Shown here: positions 27,380 through 36,257 of the stretch, one piece after another | Numbering within the stretch: position 1 is the stretch's first letter | How the letters are laid out: each line of letters begins with the position of its first letter | Source: Alphaproteobacteria bacterium | GTDB taxonomy: Bacteria; Pseudomonadota; Alphaproteobacteria; RF32; CAG-239 | Assembly (NCBI GenBank): GCA_015062535.1 | Contig: SUUK01000001.1 | Span: 195,917-259,916, forward strand | DNA length: 64,000 bases | Reading direction: 5' to 3' | Notes under the pieces: generated by a model | Database searches by the model: none | Seen by the model: only the letters and a program-made list of their open reading frames with translations | What the model was told of the DNA's origin: nothing | Position numbers and translations under genes: made by a program

Positions 27380-27380
27380 T

Positions 27381-28055
27381 ATGGAAGAAAATATGACCAA
27401 ATTTAACAATCTAGAAGATCTACCATCTCTAAGAGAAGGGTGGATTCGTCTAGTTCATAGATGTAAAAGTAAATCTATTGGCAAAGATACCATACAAAGC
27501 ATAAAAGAAAATGGTCTTGTTTTTAATAGAAGTGTGACAGATATTTTACCTTCTCAAAGAGGTGGCTCTTATCCTTCACCAGGCTATATGGCATCTATAT
27601 ACACCGAAGATTTGTTCTGGGAAAAACTAATAAAAGATGATTTTCTAATATTTGATGATGCAAAATATGCTGACACACAAATAGTTTTTGATATGCCATT
27701 AGATGAGCTTTGCTTCTTAGAAAAGTTCGGAAGGGTTGCTATTGGAAAAATTGATAAAAAATACATAGTAGGAGTTATTCCAAACTACAATGGCCATAAT
27801 AAAAAGCTAATAAAACCTAAAGATGAAATATTAAAAGCAAAAGAAATATCTAAAAACAATCCCCCATCAGAAGTAACGCCAAATAGCCTAGATACTTTAG
27901 TTTCAGCTCTTAAACAAAGATTTAAAACCATAACCAAAGAAACAGTAATTAACTCTATAAAAAGAAAAAAAGAATACATCTTAGACGCATTAAATGAATG
28001 TTTGAAAGAAAAAACACAGCCTCATATAATTCAAAATAAATCAGCCGAAAGATAA
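27381..28055 (+). CDS. Unknown protein with possible ADP-ribosyltransferase-like N-terminus
   Basis: The 224-residue protein is not assigned. Its start, WIRLVHRCKSKSIGKDTIQS followed by IKENGLVFNR, resembles the 'L-H-x-T ... I..I...GL' opening of ART/DarT-type ADP-ribosyltransferases. A later acidic segment (FDMPLDELCFLEKFG) could supply a catalytic Glu, but the match is weak. The C-terminal 80 residues are helical and Lys-rich. The ATG is preceded by AGGAG inside an inverted repeat that should repress read-through expression, as expected of a gene whose product is harmful if made at the wrong time. Confidence 0.6.
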   Translation: MEENMTKFNNLEDLPSLREGWIRLVHRCKSKSIGKDTIQSIKENGLVFNRSVTDILPSQRGGSYPSPGYMASIYTEDLFWEKLIKDDFLIFDDAKYADTQIVFDMPLDELCFLEKFGRVAIGKIDKKYIVGVIPNYNGHNKKLIKPKDEILKAKEISKNNPPSEVTPNSLDTLVSALKQRFKTITKETVINSIKRKKEYILDALNECLKEKTQPHIIQNKSAER

Positions 28056-28059
28056 TATC

Positions 28060-30465
28060 TTAATATTCACTTCCTAATTCAAAACCTGAATCGTCATTTG
28101 TATTTAGCATAGGTGTACCATCATCACCAATAACTCTTTGATTATTATCAAAATCAAAATCAGGTTTAAGAGCTTCAAGAATAACCACTTTATCATCCAA
28201 AGTTGCAGGTTTTCCTGTTTTAGGATTAACTCTAACAAACTTAATTCCCTTAGGAACTCTAAATTCTAAATTAGGTTTGTTTTTCAAAGCTTCTTTCATA
28301 AAGTCGTAAAAGATAGGAAGAGCAGCTTGCGCACCTGTTTCAACTTTTCCTAAAGTTCTAGGTTCATCAAAACCGACATACACACCAACCACCATATCTG
28401 GAGAAAATCCCATAAACCAAGCATCTTTATTTTCATTAGTTGTTCCAGTTTTTCCTGCTAAATTCTTCTTAAGACTAGCTAATCTTGCGCCAGTACCTCT
28501 TTGAACAACACCTTGCATAATAGATACCATTTGATATGAAGTTAATTCATCTAGCACTCTTTCTCTATCATCTGTAATAACCGGAACTTCCGCTTTTTCA
28601 TCAAAATGAGCAACATTACACCCCAAACAATGACTATCATTATTTTTATATAAACTTTTACCATATCTGTCTTGAATTTGCTCAATCAAATAAGGAGAAA
28701 TCTTCATACCACCATTAACAAATACAGAATAAGCGCTAACCATATCTATTAATCTAGTATCAGCTGCCCCCAAAGACATAGAAAGCAAACAAGGAAGATT
28801 ATCCATAACACCCAAACGTTTAGCCATTTGTGATACCTTGTCCATACCAATATCTTGAGCAAGACGAACTGTCATTAAATTTTTAGACTTTTCAATTCCC
28901 TGTCTAAGAGTTGTAAGTCCGGAAAATTCTTTAGAATAGTTAGAAGGTTTCCATAAAGGAAGTCCTATACCTTGATCATGAACAAATGGCGCATCTAAAA
29001 TTAAGTCTGTTGGAGAATAACCAAGTTCTAAAGCTGTTGCATAAACAAAAGGCTTAAAGGTTGAACCTGTCTGACGATAAGCTTGAGTAGCTCTATTAAA
29101 TTGAGATTTATTAAAAGAAAAACCTCCAACCATAGCTAAAATCTTTCCATTATGAGGGCTCATAACAATCATAGCACCTTCAACATCAGGAACTTGTCTA
29201 AGTTCAAATACTCCATCTTTAATCTCTTCAGTATAAATAACATCACCTTTAGATAAAACCTCCGTTACTTTTTGAGGAGCATCACTAATGCGTTGGTCTT
29301 TTAGGTTCTTTCTTGCCCAAAGTAGAGATTTTAAGGATATTTTACCTTGTTTTCCATCAATATTTTCAACCATTGCTTCGTTATTGTTAACAGTCAAAAC
29401 AACGCTCTTTTTCCAATTTTCTAAAGCACCTTTGGGAAGTTCTATCTTTTTTAACTCTTCTTTATAATCTCCATCTAATGATATTTTTAAGCCATAATTT
29501 CTGTAACCATGACGTCTATCATAGTTAATCAAACCATCTCTGAAAACTTTTGTCGCAAGTTGTTGAAGTTCTGGATCAACTGTTGTTCTAACCATTAAAC
29601 CACCTTCAAAAACAGCATCTTCGCCTAAGCTTTTAGCCAAAAGTCTTCTAACTTCATCACTAAAATATTCGCTATCTTTTAAATAACCAAATTTTTTATC
29701 AACAACAACTAAAGGTTTTTCCTTAGCAATTTTAGCTTCTTCTTCGCTAACATAACCATCTTCTCTCATGCGCTCAATAACCCAATTACGACGTGCAACA
29801 GCCGCATCATAACGTTTCTTTGGATTATAGTTATTAGGTCCTTTAGGAAGAGCAGCTAAATAAGCCATTTCTTCAAGGGTTAACTCATCTAAAGACTTAT
29901 CAAAATAATTTAATGCTGCTGCAGCAACACCATAAGCACGATTGCCTAAATATATTTCATTTAAATAAAGCTCTAAAACGTGTTCTTTTGTATAAGCTTT
30001 ACTCATACGATAAGCAAGAATTGCTTCTTTAATCTTACGAGTTAACGATCTCTCTGATGACAATAAAAAGTTTTTAGCAACTTGTTGAGTAATTGTTGAT
30101 GCTCCAACAAAACGTCTTCCTTGTGCATAATTCTTAACATTTGTGATAACAGCTCTTGCAATTCCCAAAAAATCAATACCAGGGTGGGAATAAAAATGTT
30201 TGTCTTCTGCCGCAATAAAAGCTTGCTTTACTCTTGGTGGAATTTTGCTTTCTGGTACAAAGATACGTTTTTCAACAGCATATTCCATCATAACTTGACC
30301 ATCACCTGCATAAAGTCTTGTTGTAACAGGTGGTTCATATGTTGCAAGTTTTGAATAATCAGGGATATCAAATCCATGAACTTTAAACCACATAAAAATA
30401 CCTGCTAATAACAAAACAAAAGCAAGCAATCCAATACTAATCAAATTCAAAAACAGTTTATGCAT
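28060..30465 (-). CDS. mrcA: Penicillin-binding protein 1A, bifunctional
   Basis: This class A PBP polymerises and cross-links peptidoglycan. The roughly 801-residue protein has an N-terminal anchor (residues 5-25), a GT51 transglycosylase domain with catalytic Glu in AAEDKHFYSHPGID near residue 88, an OB-like insert, and a transpeptidase domain with GIEKSKNLMT (SxxK) and AGKTGTTNENKDAWFMG (KTGT). I start at the ATG at 30465 with AGGAA upstream. It converges on the 27381 gene with four bases between the stops. Confidence 0.96.
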   Translation of the reverse strand: MHKLFLNLISIGLLAFVLLLAGIFMWFKVHGFDIPDYSKLATYEPPVTTRLYAGDGQVMMEYAVEKRIFVPESKIPPRVKQAFIAAEDKHFYSHPGIDFLGIARAVITNVKNYAQGRRFVGASTITQQVAKNFLLSSERSLTRKIKEAILAYRMSKAYTKEHVLELYLNEIYLGNRAYGVAAAALNYFDKSLDELTLEEMAYLAALPKGPNNYNPKKRYDAAVARRNWVIERMREDGYVSEEEAKIAKEKPLVVVDKKFGYLKDSEYFSDEVRRLLAKSLGEDAVFEGGLMVRTTVDPELQQLATKVFRDGLINYDRRHGYRNYGLKISLDGDYKEELKKIELPKGALENWKKSVVLTVNNNEAMVENIDGKQGKISLKSLLWARKNLKDQRISDAPQKVTEVLSKGDVIYTEEIKDGVFELRQVPDVEGAMIVMSPHNGKILAMVGGFSFNKSQFNRATQAYRQTGSTFKPFVYATALELGYSPTDLILDAPFVHDQGIGLPLWKPSNYSKEFSGLTTLRQGIEKSKNLMTVRLAQDIGMDKVSQMAKRLGVMDNLPCLLSMSLGAADTRLIDMVSAYSVFVNGGMKISPYLIEQIQDRYGKSLYKNNDSHCLGCNVAHFDEKAEVPVITDDRERVLDELTSYQMVSIMQGVVQRGTGARLASLKKNLAGKTGTTNENKDAWFMGFSPDMVVGVYVGFDEPRTLGKVETGAQAALPIFYDFMKEALKNKPNLEFRVPKGIKFVRVNPKTGKPATLDDKVVILEALKPDFDFDNNQRVIGDDGTPMLNTNDDSGFELGSEY

Positions 30466-30573
30466 CAACAATTCCTATAAAATATAATCGTCGCCATTAT
30501 AACTTTTAAGCTTTGTAAAGCAACTTCATTTTTTTTATTATACCCAAAAATTAAATACTTAAAACATACAAAA

Positions 30574-30604
30574 AAGGCTTATCATTTTGATAAGCCTTAA
30601 TCGA
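30574..30604 (-). terminator. Terminator after the Ala/Lys-rich coiled-coil gene
   Basis: AAGGCTTATCA and TGATAAGCCTT form a perfect 11-bp stem with a three-base loop, followed by six Ts on the minus strand. Confidence 0.85.
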
Positions 30605-30618
30605 AATGATTAAATAAA

Positions 30619-31008
30619 TTATTTTGTCTTAAAACTATTTTTTAAGTTATTAATATCTGTTTTTGCTTTTTCTTTTTCAGCTTTTAATGCGTCTGCTTTT
30701 GCTTTAAGAGCCTTCTTGCTATCTTCAGCTTCTTTCTTTAACGCTTCTTTTTTAGCTTTTAGTTCAGCTTTTTTAGCTTCAGCTTTTGCTTTTCTAGCCT
30801 CTGCATTTGCCTTCATCTCTGCTTTTTTGGCTTCTGCTTTTGCAATTCTTTCAGCCTTTTTAGCCTCAGCTTTTGCCTTTAGGTCTGCTTTTTTATTTTC
30901 AATATTTTGGGTTGTAGTATTAACATCCATTGCTACTTTGTTCAAATCAAAAGCATTAACATTAAAAGAAAACAAAACAACAGCCAAAACTAAATATATT
31001 TTTTTCAT
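30619..31008 (-). CDS. Secreted Ala/Lys/Glu-rich coiled-coil protein
   Basis: I start at the ATG at 31008 (GGGAG eight bases upstream), where a signal peptide begins and ends near NVNA (residue 18). The mature part of about 110 residues is a low-complexity helix of A-K-A-E-A-K-K-A-E units, which predicts a long charged single helix or coiled coil in the periplasm. It may be a structural spacer or Lpp/TolA-like linker. The function is not recognisable and such composition converges easily. Confidence 0.75.
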   Translation of the reverse strand: MKKIYLVLAVVLFSFNVNAFDLNKVAMDVNTTTQNIENKKADLKAKAEAKKAERIAKAEAKKAEMKANAEARKAKAEAKKAELKAKKEALKKEAEDSKKALKAKADALKAEKEKAKTDINNLKNSFKTK

Positions 31009-31142
31009 CTTAAATCTCCCAAATAAATTACAACACCAAATAAATATCAAAACAATCAAATTAATTCAAGCTTTTTTTGATTTAACTGAATATTAAACAA
31101 AAAATATTATACTAAAACAAATATTTTGAAAGGAATAAAACT

Positions 31143-31727
31143 ATGGTAAAAGCATCACCCCCTAAAACCACAAAGAAAACCACAAATAAAACAAAACAAA
31201 CAGCCCCAAAAAAAGAAACCAAGTTAAATCAAACTTTTTATTATGATAGAAAAAAACTAGTATATCTTGTTATTTTTAATGTGCTTTTAGTATCATTTAT
31301 TTACATGATAATATCATGTTTATCAAATCATGGTTATCTAACATCTAAAATTATGCTAACTTTTCATTTATTAGTGCTAACATTGTCTGTACTAGCCTTA
31401 ATAGGCTCAACTTTTGTTGCTATTTTCCCTCAAAGATTAGCTCTATTAACTAATGATAGCATAACAATAGACCATAATGAAACTCTAAAATGGACAGATA
31501 TAGATTATGCCAAAGAGTTTAAGGCACATTACATATATCCTCAACATGCCATTGCATTACACACAAAAGAGGGCGTAACCCATCAATTAACATTTATGCA
31601 AAAAATGTGCCAAAACAATGTATTTACACCTTTTTCAATTCCGCTATATGCGATGACCCCAAAGGATGCAGAAAAAATAAGAAAAATTATAAAACAAAAA
31701 TGTAAATACAAAGATTTAATTAAATAA
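31143..31727 (+). CDS. Two-span membrane protein with PH-like cytoplasmic part
   Basis: The 194-residue protein starts with a Lys/Thr/Pro-rich tail (residues 1-35), then has two spans (about 40-60 and 70-95), then a soluble part beginning LTNDSITIDHNETLKWTDID, which resembles a bacterial PH-type sandwich (strands with a conserved 'I.W.DI' turn). I do not recognise a named family. It is monocistronic, with AAAGGA before the ATG and a terminator after the stop. Confidence 0.7.
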   Translation: MVKASPPKTTKKTTNKTKQTAPKKETKLNQTFYYDRKKLVYLVIFNVLLVSFIYMIISCLSNHGYLTSKIMLTFHLLVLTLSVLALIGSTFVAIFPQRLALLTNDSITIDHNETLKWTDIDYAKEFKAHYIYPQHAIALHTKEGVTHQLTFMQKMCQNNVFTPFSIPLYAMTPKDAEKIRKIIKQKCKYKDLIK

Positions 31728-31731
31728 AACC

Positions 31732-31756
31732 AAAGGGGCATTAAAGCCCCTTTATT
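31732..31756. terminator. Bidirectional terminator between the 31143 gene and hydF
   Basis: AAAGGGGC and GCCCCTTT pair around ATTAAA, and the T-run on the plus strand ends next to the hydF stop codon. Confidence 0.85.
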
Positions 31757-32928
31757 TATATCAAATCCTTAATCACTCTATCAAAAACTCCTTGAGTTTT
31801 ACTAATTAGCATTCCGTAATTTGTAATGCTAACTCCATTTCTAGAACACTCATTCATCCTTCTTATAATTTCCATTCTATTTAACATACAGCCCCCACAA
31901 TGCACAACCAAAGCATAATCTTCTAAATTTTCCTTAAAATCAGCCCCCGAAACTACATCAAATAAAACATCTTTTTTTGTATATTGTTTTATTAAATTGG
32001 GGATTTTTACTCTACCGATATCATTACATGTAACCCTGTGCGCACAGCCTTCTGCTATAAGTATTTTATCTCCATCTTTTAAGGTATCTAATTTATTTGC
32101 CCCATCAATCATTAGCTTAAAATCACCTTTATATCTCGCAAACAATGTCGAAAAAGTTGTAAGCCTTATATCTTCATCAACAATTTTAGCAACATTTTTA
32201 ATAATAGATGAATCCGAAATAACAAACTTTGGCTTCTTATTTAAGTTACTTATTGCATCTTTTAGTTCATTTTCCTTAACAACAATACCAATTGCATTAT
32301 AATCTAACAATTCACGCAAAACTTGAACTTGTGGCATAATTAATCGTCCTTTAGGTGCAGCTTCATCAATAGGGCATACAAGTATAACCACATCCTTTTC
32401 TTTTATTTTATCACTAATTAAAGGAATATCCTTACATTCTTTTTTCAATTTTTCTGCAATTATAGCTCTTAATTCATCAATATTTTCCCCAGTCTTGGCA
32501 GAAACATGAACACCATCACTATTTCCACAACAATTATTTTCATCTAAAAAGTTATAAACTACTATATATGGAATATTTTTTTCTTTAAGTTCATTTATTT
32601 CATCCAACAAAGCTTTACTTGGCGCTTCTTTTCCAATCACAACTAAAACTAAATTAGACTTGTATATAGTTTTCTTTGTTGCTTTAATTCTCTTTACACC
32701 TAAAGAAGTTTCATCATTAAGTCCTGCTGTATCACAAAAGCTAACCGCCCCAAAAGGAATTAGCTCATAAGCCTTTGTCACAACATCTGTTGTAGTGCCC
32801 AAAATATCAGAAACAATAGATACATCTTGCTCAACAATCTTATTTAATAATAAAGATTTTCCAGCATTGGTATCGCCAATCAAGCTAATAATAGGTCTTA
32901 AACCCTGATGAGGCAATTTTTTTTCCAT
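31756..32928 (-). CDS. hydF: [FeFe]-hydrogenase H-cluster maturation GTPase HydF
   Basis: HydF is the scaffold on which the 2Fe subcluster of [FeFe] hydrogenase is assembled before transfer. The 390-residue protein has a GTPase domain (GDTNAGKSLLLNKI at residues 18-31, DTAGLND near 67) and the C-terminal cluster-binding signature: C-x-H at residues 295-297 (EGCAH), then HCGGC at 343-347, with 45 residues between the two His, within the known 44-53 range. AGGAG precedes the ATG. HydE, HydG and the hydrogenase itself are not in this window, so the maturation genes are dispersed. Confidence 0.95.
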   Translation of the reverse strand: MEKKLPHQGLRPIISLIGDTNAGKSLLLNKIVEQDVSIVSDILGTTTDVVTKAYELIPFGAVSFCDTAGLNDETSLGVKRIKATKKTIYKSNLVLVVIGKEAPSKALLDEINELKEKNIPYIVVYNFLDENNCCGNSDGVHVSAKTGENIDELRAIIAEKLKKECKDIPLISDKIKEKDVVILVCPIDEAAPKGRLIMPQVQVLRELLDYNAIGIVVKENELKDAISNLNKKPKFVISDSSIIKNVAKIVDEDIRLTTFSTLFARYKGDFKLMIDGANKLDTLKDGDKILIAEGCAHRVTCNDIGRVKIPNLIKQYTKKDVLFDVVSGADFKENLEDYALVVHCGGCMLNRMEIIRRMNECSRNGVSITNYGMLISKTQGVFDRVIKDLI

Positions 32929-32941
32929 TTTTTGATTACTC

Positions 32942-35542
32942 CTAATTAAAATCTTTTACAGTATCATTAAAGTTAATCCCTTTTAGTTTATTAGGCAAAA
33001 CTATGCCTTGTTTGTGCCTATTACTAAATAAAATATATAAATTAGAGTAAGGCTTTTTATATTTTTCTACCCAATATGATCCCTCATAAGAAGGAATATA
33101 ATTGTCAATATAAGCTACTGTTAATCCTTTCTTTTCAGCTTTTTTAAGTATTATTTTATTAATCAATCCAGTTAAATTCCAGTCAGTGTTTACAGCAACC
33201 AAAACAGGTTTATTCTCTTTTATTTGACGACTAATAACATTTAAGGTTTCCTCAACAGAAGGATTGATAACTTTTTTACGATCAAGCATATTTATTGCAA
33301 TAAAAGAACTTAAAAAAATCATAAAAATAATTAAGCTCGTTAAATTTTGTATTTTATTAAATTTTATAACATTTTGTTTGCTAAGAGTTTTTCCTGTTAT
33401 AAACTTTGATATAAGAATAGGGTAATAGTACCAAATAATTAGTAATAATATTGTACCAAAAACAGTCATAATAAAGAGTTCTTTTCCCCCAATATTCCAA
33501 ATAAAATATAAACAAATAAATAGATAAAAAATACCATACAAAGCATTCAATGCTTTAAATTCAATTTTCATATGTATTTTTCTTGAAATTAAACTAAAGC
33601 AAAGTACTGGCAATAAAAGTGTTCCTAATATAAAAGAAAATAAATATAGAATCCTATAGTTTAAGCTACCTAAAGATGATAAATGTAATACAAATTCCTT
33701 ACCACAAAACGGAAAACCTATAAACAATAAAGAAGTAAATACTCCCAATACATACCCATGTTTTAAGATTTTTCTAAAAGGTCTAAATAAAGAAAAATCC
33801 ATATATCCTAAAATAGAAAATAGTAAAGACACTTCAACAAAAATAGCACTAATTACAAAATAAAAATATCTACTTTCAATATTATGATTTAAAATTTTTA
33901 TACCAAGTACCAAACTTATTATAAAGCTAAAAATATATCGAATAAATATTTTTATTTTTTCTTTTTTATACAATAAAAGAGAATTAAGTTTAAGAATAAT
34001 AAAAAATATACCAGGTAAAATACTAGTCACTAATCCCCATAAAAAGAAATCTAACCAAGATAAAGCATAAATATCGTCAAAAACGATATCATCTGAAATG
34101 TTTTTTATGCTTCTAAAAAAATATTTATCATCTAATGATACACTAATTCCTAAATCAGATAATTCTTTATTTTTACTAATAAATGATACATCAAATATTG
34201 CAACACTTTCATTTTTATTGATTTCATATCTAGGATTTAAAAAGTTTGTAGACTTTTCATCTTCAACCATAACAGCAATATTGTTAATACTTTTGTCATG
34301 TTTCACAAAAACTCTTAATTCTTTTTTATTGGCATCATAAATAACATTATTTATTTTAGCGAATTTTAGTTCTTCTTGTGGTAGTCTAATATGAGCTTGA
34401 GTAACATAATTATAATAGATAGAATCTTCATCAACGAGAGTATCTTTTAATGTTATACCATGCTCTGTTTTAACTCTTTCACATTCTCCATCTATTTTAC
34501 ATAATTCAAAAAATAAATCACCATTAATTATCATCTTTTTATTGGTATCTTTTCTATTTATAACAAATGGCAGTAAAACTCTATCAAATAAAGCCCTAGT
34601 TGCTATACCATTTTTTTCAAAACCATATGCTAACGGCTTAAAAAATTGATAATCTTTAATATTTAAATCTTCATCTTCAATTTCTTTCAAATTAAAGATT
34701 ATTTTGGCATTTTTATTTAAGGTATCTCCATTTATATAATACCCATCAGGAACTTTTATATCAATCACACCCAAAATAGTTTCTTTATCTCCGGGTTTGG
34801 AAGTATCTAATAAAATTCTAGCTCGAAGACCTTTATCCCCAATATAAGGCTTTTCTGCCGAACCATCATTATATTTTGGCATTTTTTCTATAGATTCTTT
34901 AATTTTTTTGATATCAAAATTAAGTATAGCCAAGGCAAGTTCGTCAACATCAGGTGTTGGATCATAATTTTTATCTCGCATTCTAACCGGCTCACCTAAT
35001 TCACCTTGGTCATATTCTAGATATTTATGTAAGTTATTGGTAATTTTATATTCATCTTTTGAAGATGTTTGAGTTAATACCTCATCTTCTTTTACATATT
35101 CGCCTTTTTTAGCAATAATAGGAGCATCTTTAGGTAAAATCTTTTTTGCTTTTATAGCATATTCTAGTTTATTTAAGACTTTTTTATATTCCCTCTTTAT
35201 AATAACAAATGCTTTTAATAACTCACCAGTATAGCTCAATGTTTTTTCATCAGTTGTAGGATACATAAGTCTAAGCAACGGAGTAACGTCATTATGAATA
35301 TCCTCGCCTTCATATATTCTATCAATAAGAAAAGGTAGCATTAAAAATCCACCTATAGAACTACTACTTTTAATTACTGCTTTTTTTGGTTTTGAAGTGT
35401 TTATTTTTTGAGTAAAATCATTAATAGTATACTCGTATTCAACAACATTTTTTGTTTCACTAACTTTATTATTAGCAAAACAATTCAAAGAGTTGAAACA
35501 CAAACAAACAAAAACTATATATAAAATAAACTTTTTCATCAT
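32942..35542 (-). CDS. DsbD/ScsB-like membrane protein lacking the redox cysteines
   Basis: I start at the ATG at 35542, where a signal peptide (KKFILYIVFVCLCFNS) begins; the frame is open for 43 more codons but without signal or ribosome site. The 866-residue protein has the three-part plan of ScsB/DsbD: a large periplasmic N-terminal part, about eight membrane spans beginning SWLDFFLWGLVTSILPGIFF, and a C-terminal thioredoxin-like domain. At the place of the usual ADWCLTCK the sequence is NTDWNLTGL, and the span that normally reads LMPCVLP reads ILPGIFF. The electron-carrying Cys are therefore gone. No clear ribosome site precedes the ATG, though TTTACA-N17-TATTAT lies upstream. Confidence 0.72.
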   Translation of the reverse strand: MMKKFILYIVFVCLCFNSLNCFANNKVSETKNVVEYEYTINDFTQKINTSKPKKAVIKSSSSIGGFLMLPFLIDRIYEGEDIHNDVTPLLRLMYPTTDEKTLSYTGELLKAFVIIKREYKKVLNKLEYAIKAKKILPKDAPIIAKKGEYVKEDEVLTQTSSKDEYKITNNLHKYLEYDQGELGEPVRMRDKNYDPTPDVDELALAILNFDIKKIKESIEKMPKYNDGSAEKPYIGDKGLRARILLDTSKPGDKETILGVIDIKVPDGYYINGDTLNKNAKIIFNLKEIEDEDLNIKDYQFFKPLAYGFEKNGIATRALFDRVLLPFVINRKDTNKKMIINGDLFFELCKIDGECERVKTEHGITLKDTLVDEDSIYYNYVTQAHIRLPQEELKFAKINNVIYDANKKELRVFVKHDKSINNIAVMVEDEKSTNFLNPRYEINKNESVAIFDVSFISKNKELSDLGISVSLDDKYFFRSIKNISDDIVFDDIYALSWLDFFLWGLVTSILPGIFFIILKLNSLLLYKKEKIKIFIRYIFSFIISLVLGIKILNHNIESRYFYFVISAIFVEVSLLFSILGYMDFSLFRPFRKILKHGYVLGVFTSLLFIGFPFCGKEFVLHLSSLGSLNYRILYLFSFILGTLLLPVLCFSLISRKIHMKIEFKALNALYGIFYLFICLYFIWNIGGKELFIMTVFGTILLLIIWYYYPILISKFITGKTLSKQNVIKFNKIQNLTSLIIFMIFLSSFIAINMLDRKKVINPSVEETLNVISRQIKENKPVLVAVNTDWNLTGLINKIILKKAEKKGLTVAYIDNYIPSYEGSYWVEKYKKPYSNLYILFSNRHKQGIVLPNKLKGINFNDTVKDFN

Positions 35543-35642
35543 ATTTTGGTGTTGATTTAAAAACAATATTAATATATGAGGAAATAATATAATTTTAATT
35601 AGTATTTGTAAATAAACTTTTATATGAAAGCCACAACTAAAA

Positions 35643-36257
35643 ATGAATGATACAACATCTAATCTAGACACAAACTTATCAAATAAAAATAAAACCCAAA
35701 GTCTTGTTGGGAAATGTTTAGTATATATAGGTGAAAAAAATGACGATCTATATGATAAATCTGTAATTTACATTACAGAAAGCTCTCCTTCAGGTACAAA
35801 AGGTATTATAATAAACAAATTATTGTTTGAAACGGCAAGCATTGAATGTAAAAGATCTAGAAATAGCGATCAAAAGGAATACCAAAATATATATGAAGAT
35901 TTGTATCAAGGTGGCCCTGAAAATCCTGCACATGGATTCGTATTGTTTCCGAAAGATGATTGTCTTTCAAGCGATCCATATGCAAAAGTTAATGGCGATA
36001 TAGCAGTATCTACTTCTTTTGGAGTGCTTCAAGAAATATTAGATGGAGTTGGACCTAATAAAAAAATTATAGCAATGGGGCATTGCAAATGGGAACAAGG
36101 CGAGTTAGAATGGGAAATATTTAACAATAATTGGTTAATTATTAATCCTAACATAGAACTAATGTTTGATACAAAATTTGAAGATAGATGGGAAAAAGCA
36201 AAGCTTTCAAGCTCAATAGATATGAAAGCTTATATCAGACAAAGTGGAACAGCTTAA
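35643..36257 (+). CDS. YqgE/AlgH family protein (UPF0301)
   Basis: The 204-residue protein shows the family's N-terminal motif GKCLVYIGEKNDDLYDKSVI, then GTKGIIINK near residue 52 and YQGGPENPAHGFVLF near 85. AlgH/YqgE proteins are compact cytoplasmic proteins of unclear biochemical role. An insert between GIIINK and QGGP is slightly charged. The gene is divergent from the DsbD-like gene with about 100 bases between starts and has no good Shine-Dalgarno sequence. Confidence 0.9.
   Translation: MNDTTSNLDTNLSNKNKTQSLVGKCLVYIGEKNDDLYDKSVIYITESSPSGTKGIIINKLLFETASIECKRSRNSDQKEYQNIYEDLYQGGPENPAHGFVLFPKDDCLSSDPYAKVNGDIAVSTSFGVLQEILDGVGPNKKIIAMGHCKWEQGELEWEIFNNNWLIINPNIELMFDTKFEDRWEKAKLSSSIDMKAYIRQSGTA

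Noticed and set aside
30716-31096. A 126-codon plus-strand frame opposite the Ala/Lys-rich gene
   Set aside because: Its A-F-L-S repeat is the complement of the low-complexity helix; the minus strand has a signal peptide, ribosome site and terminator.
35543-35671. A 43-codon N-terminal extension of the DsbD-like protein
   Set aside because: A signal peptide begins at 35542 and the extension would overlap the start of the divergent AlgH gene.
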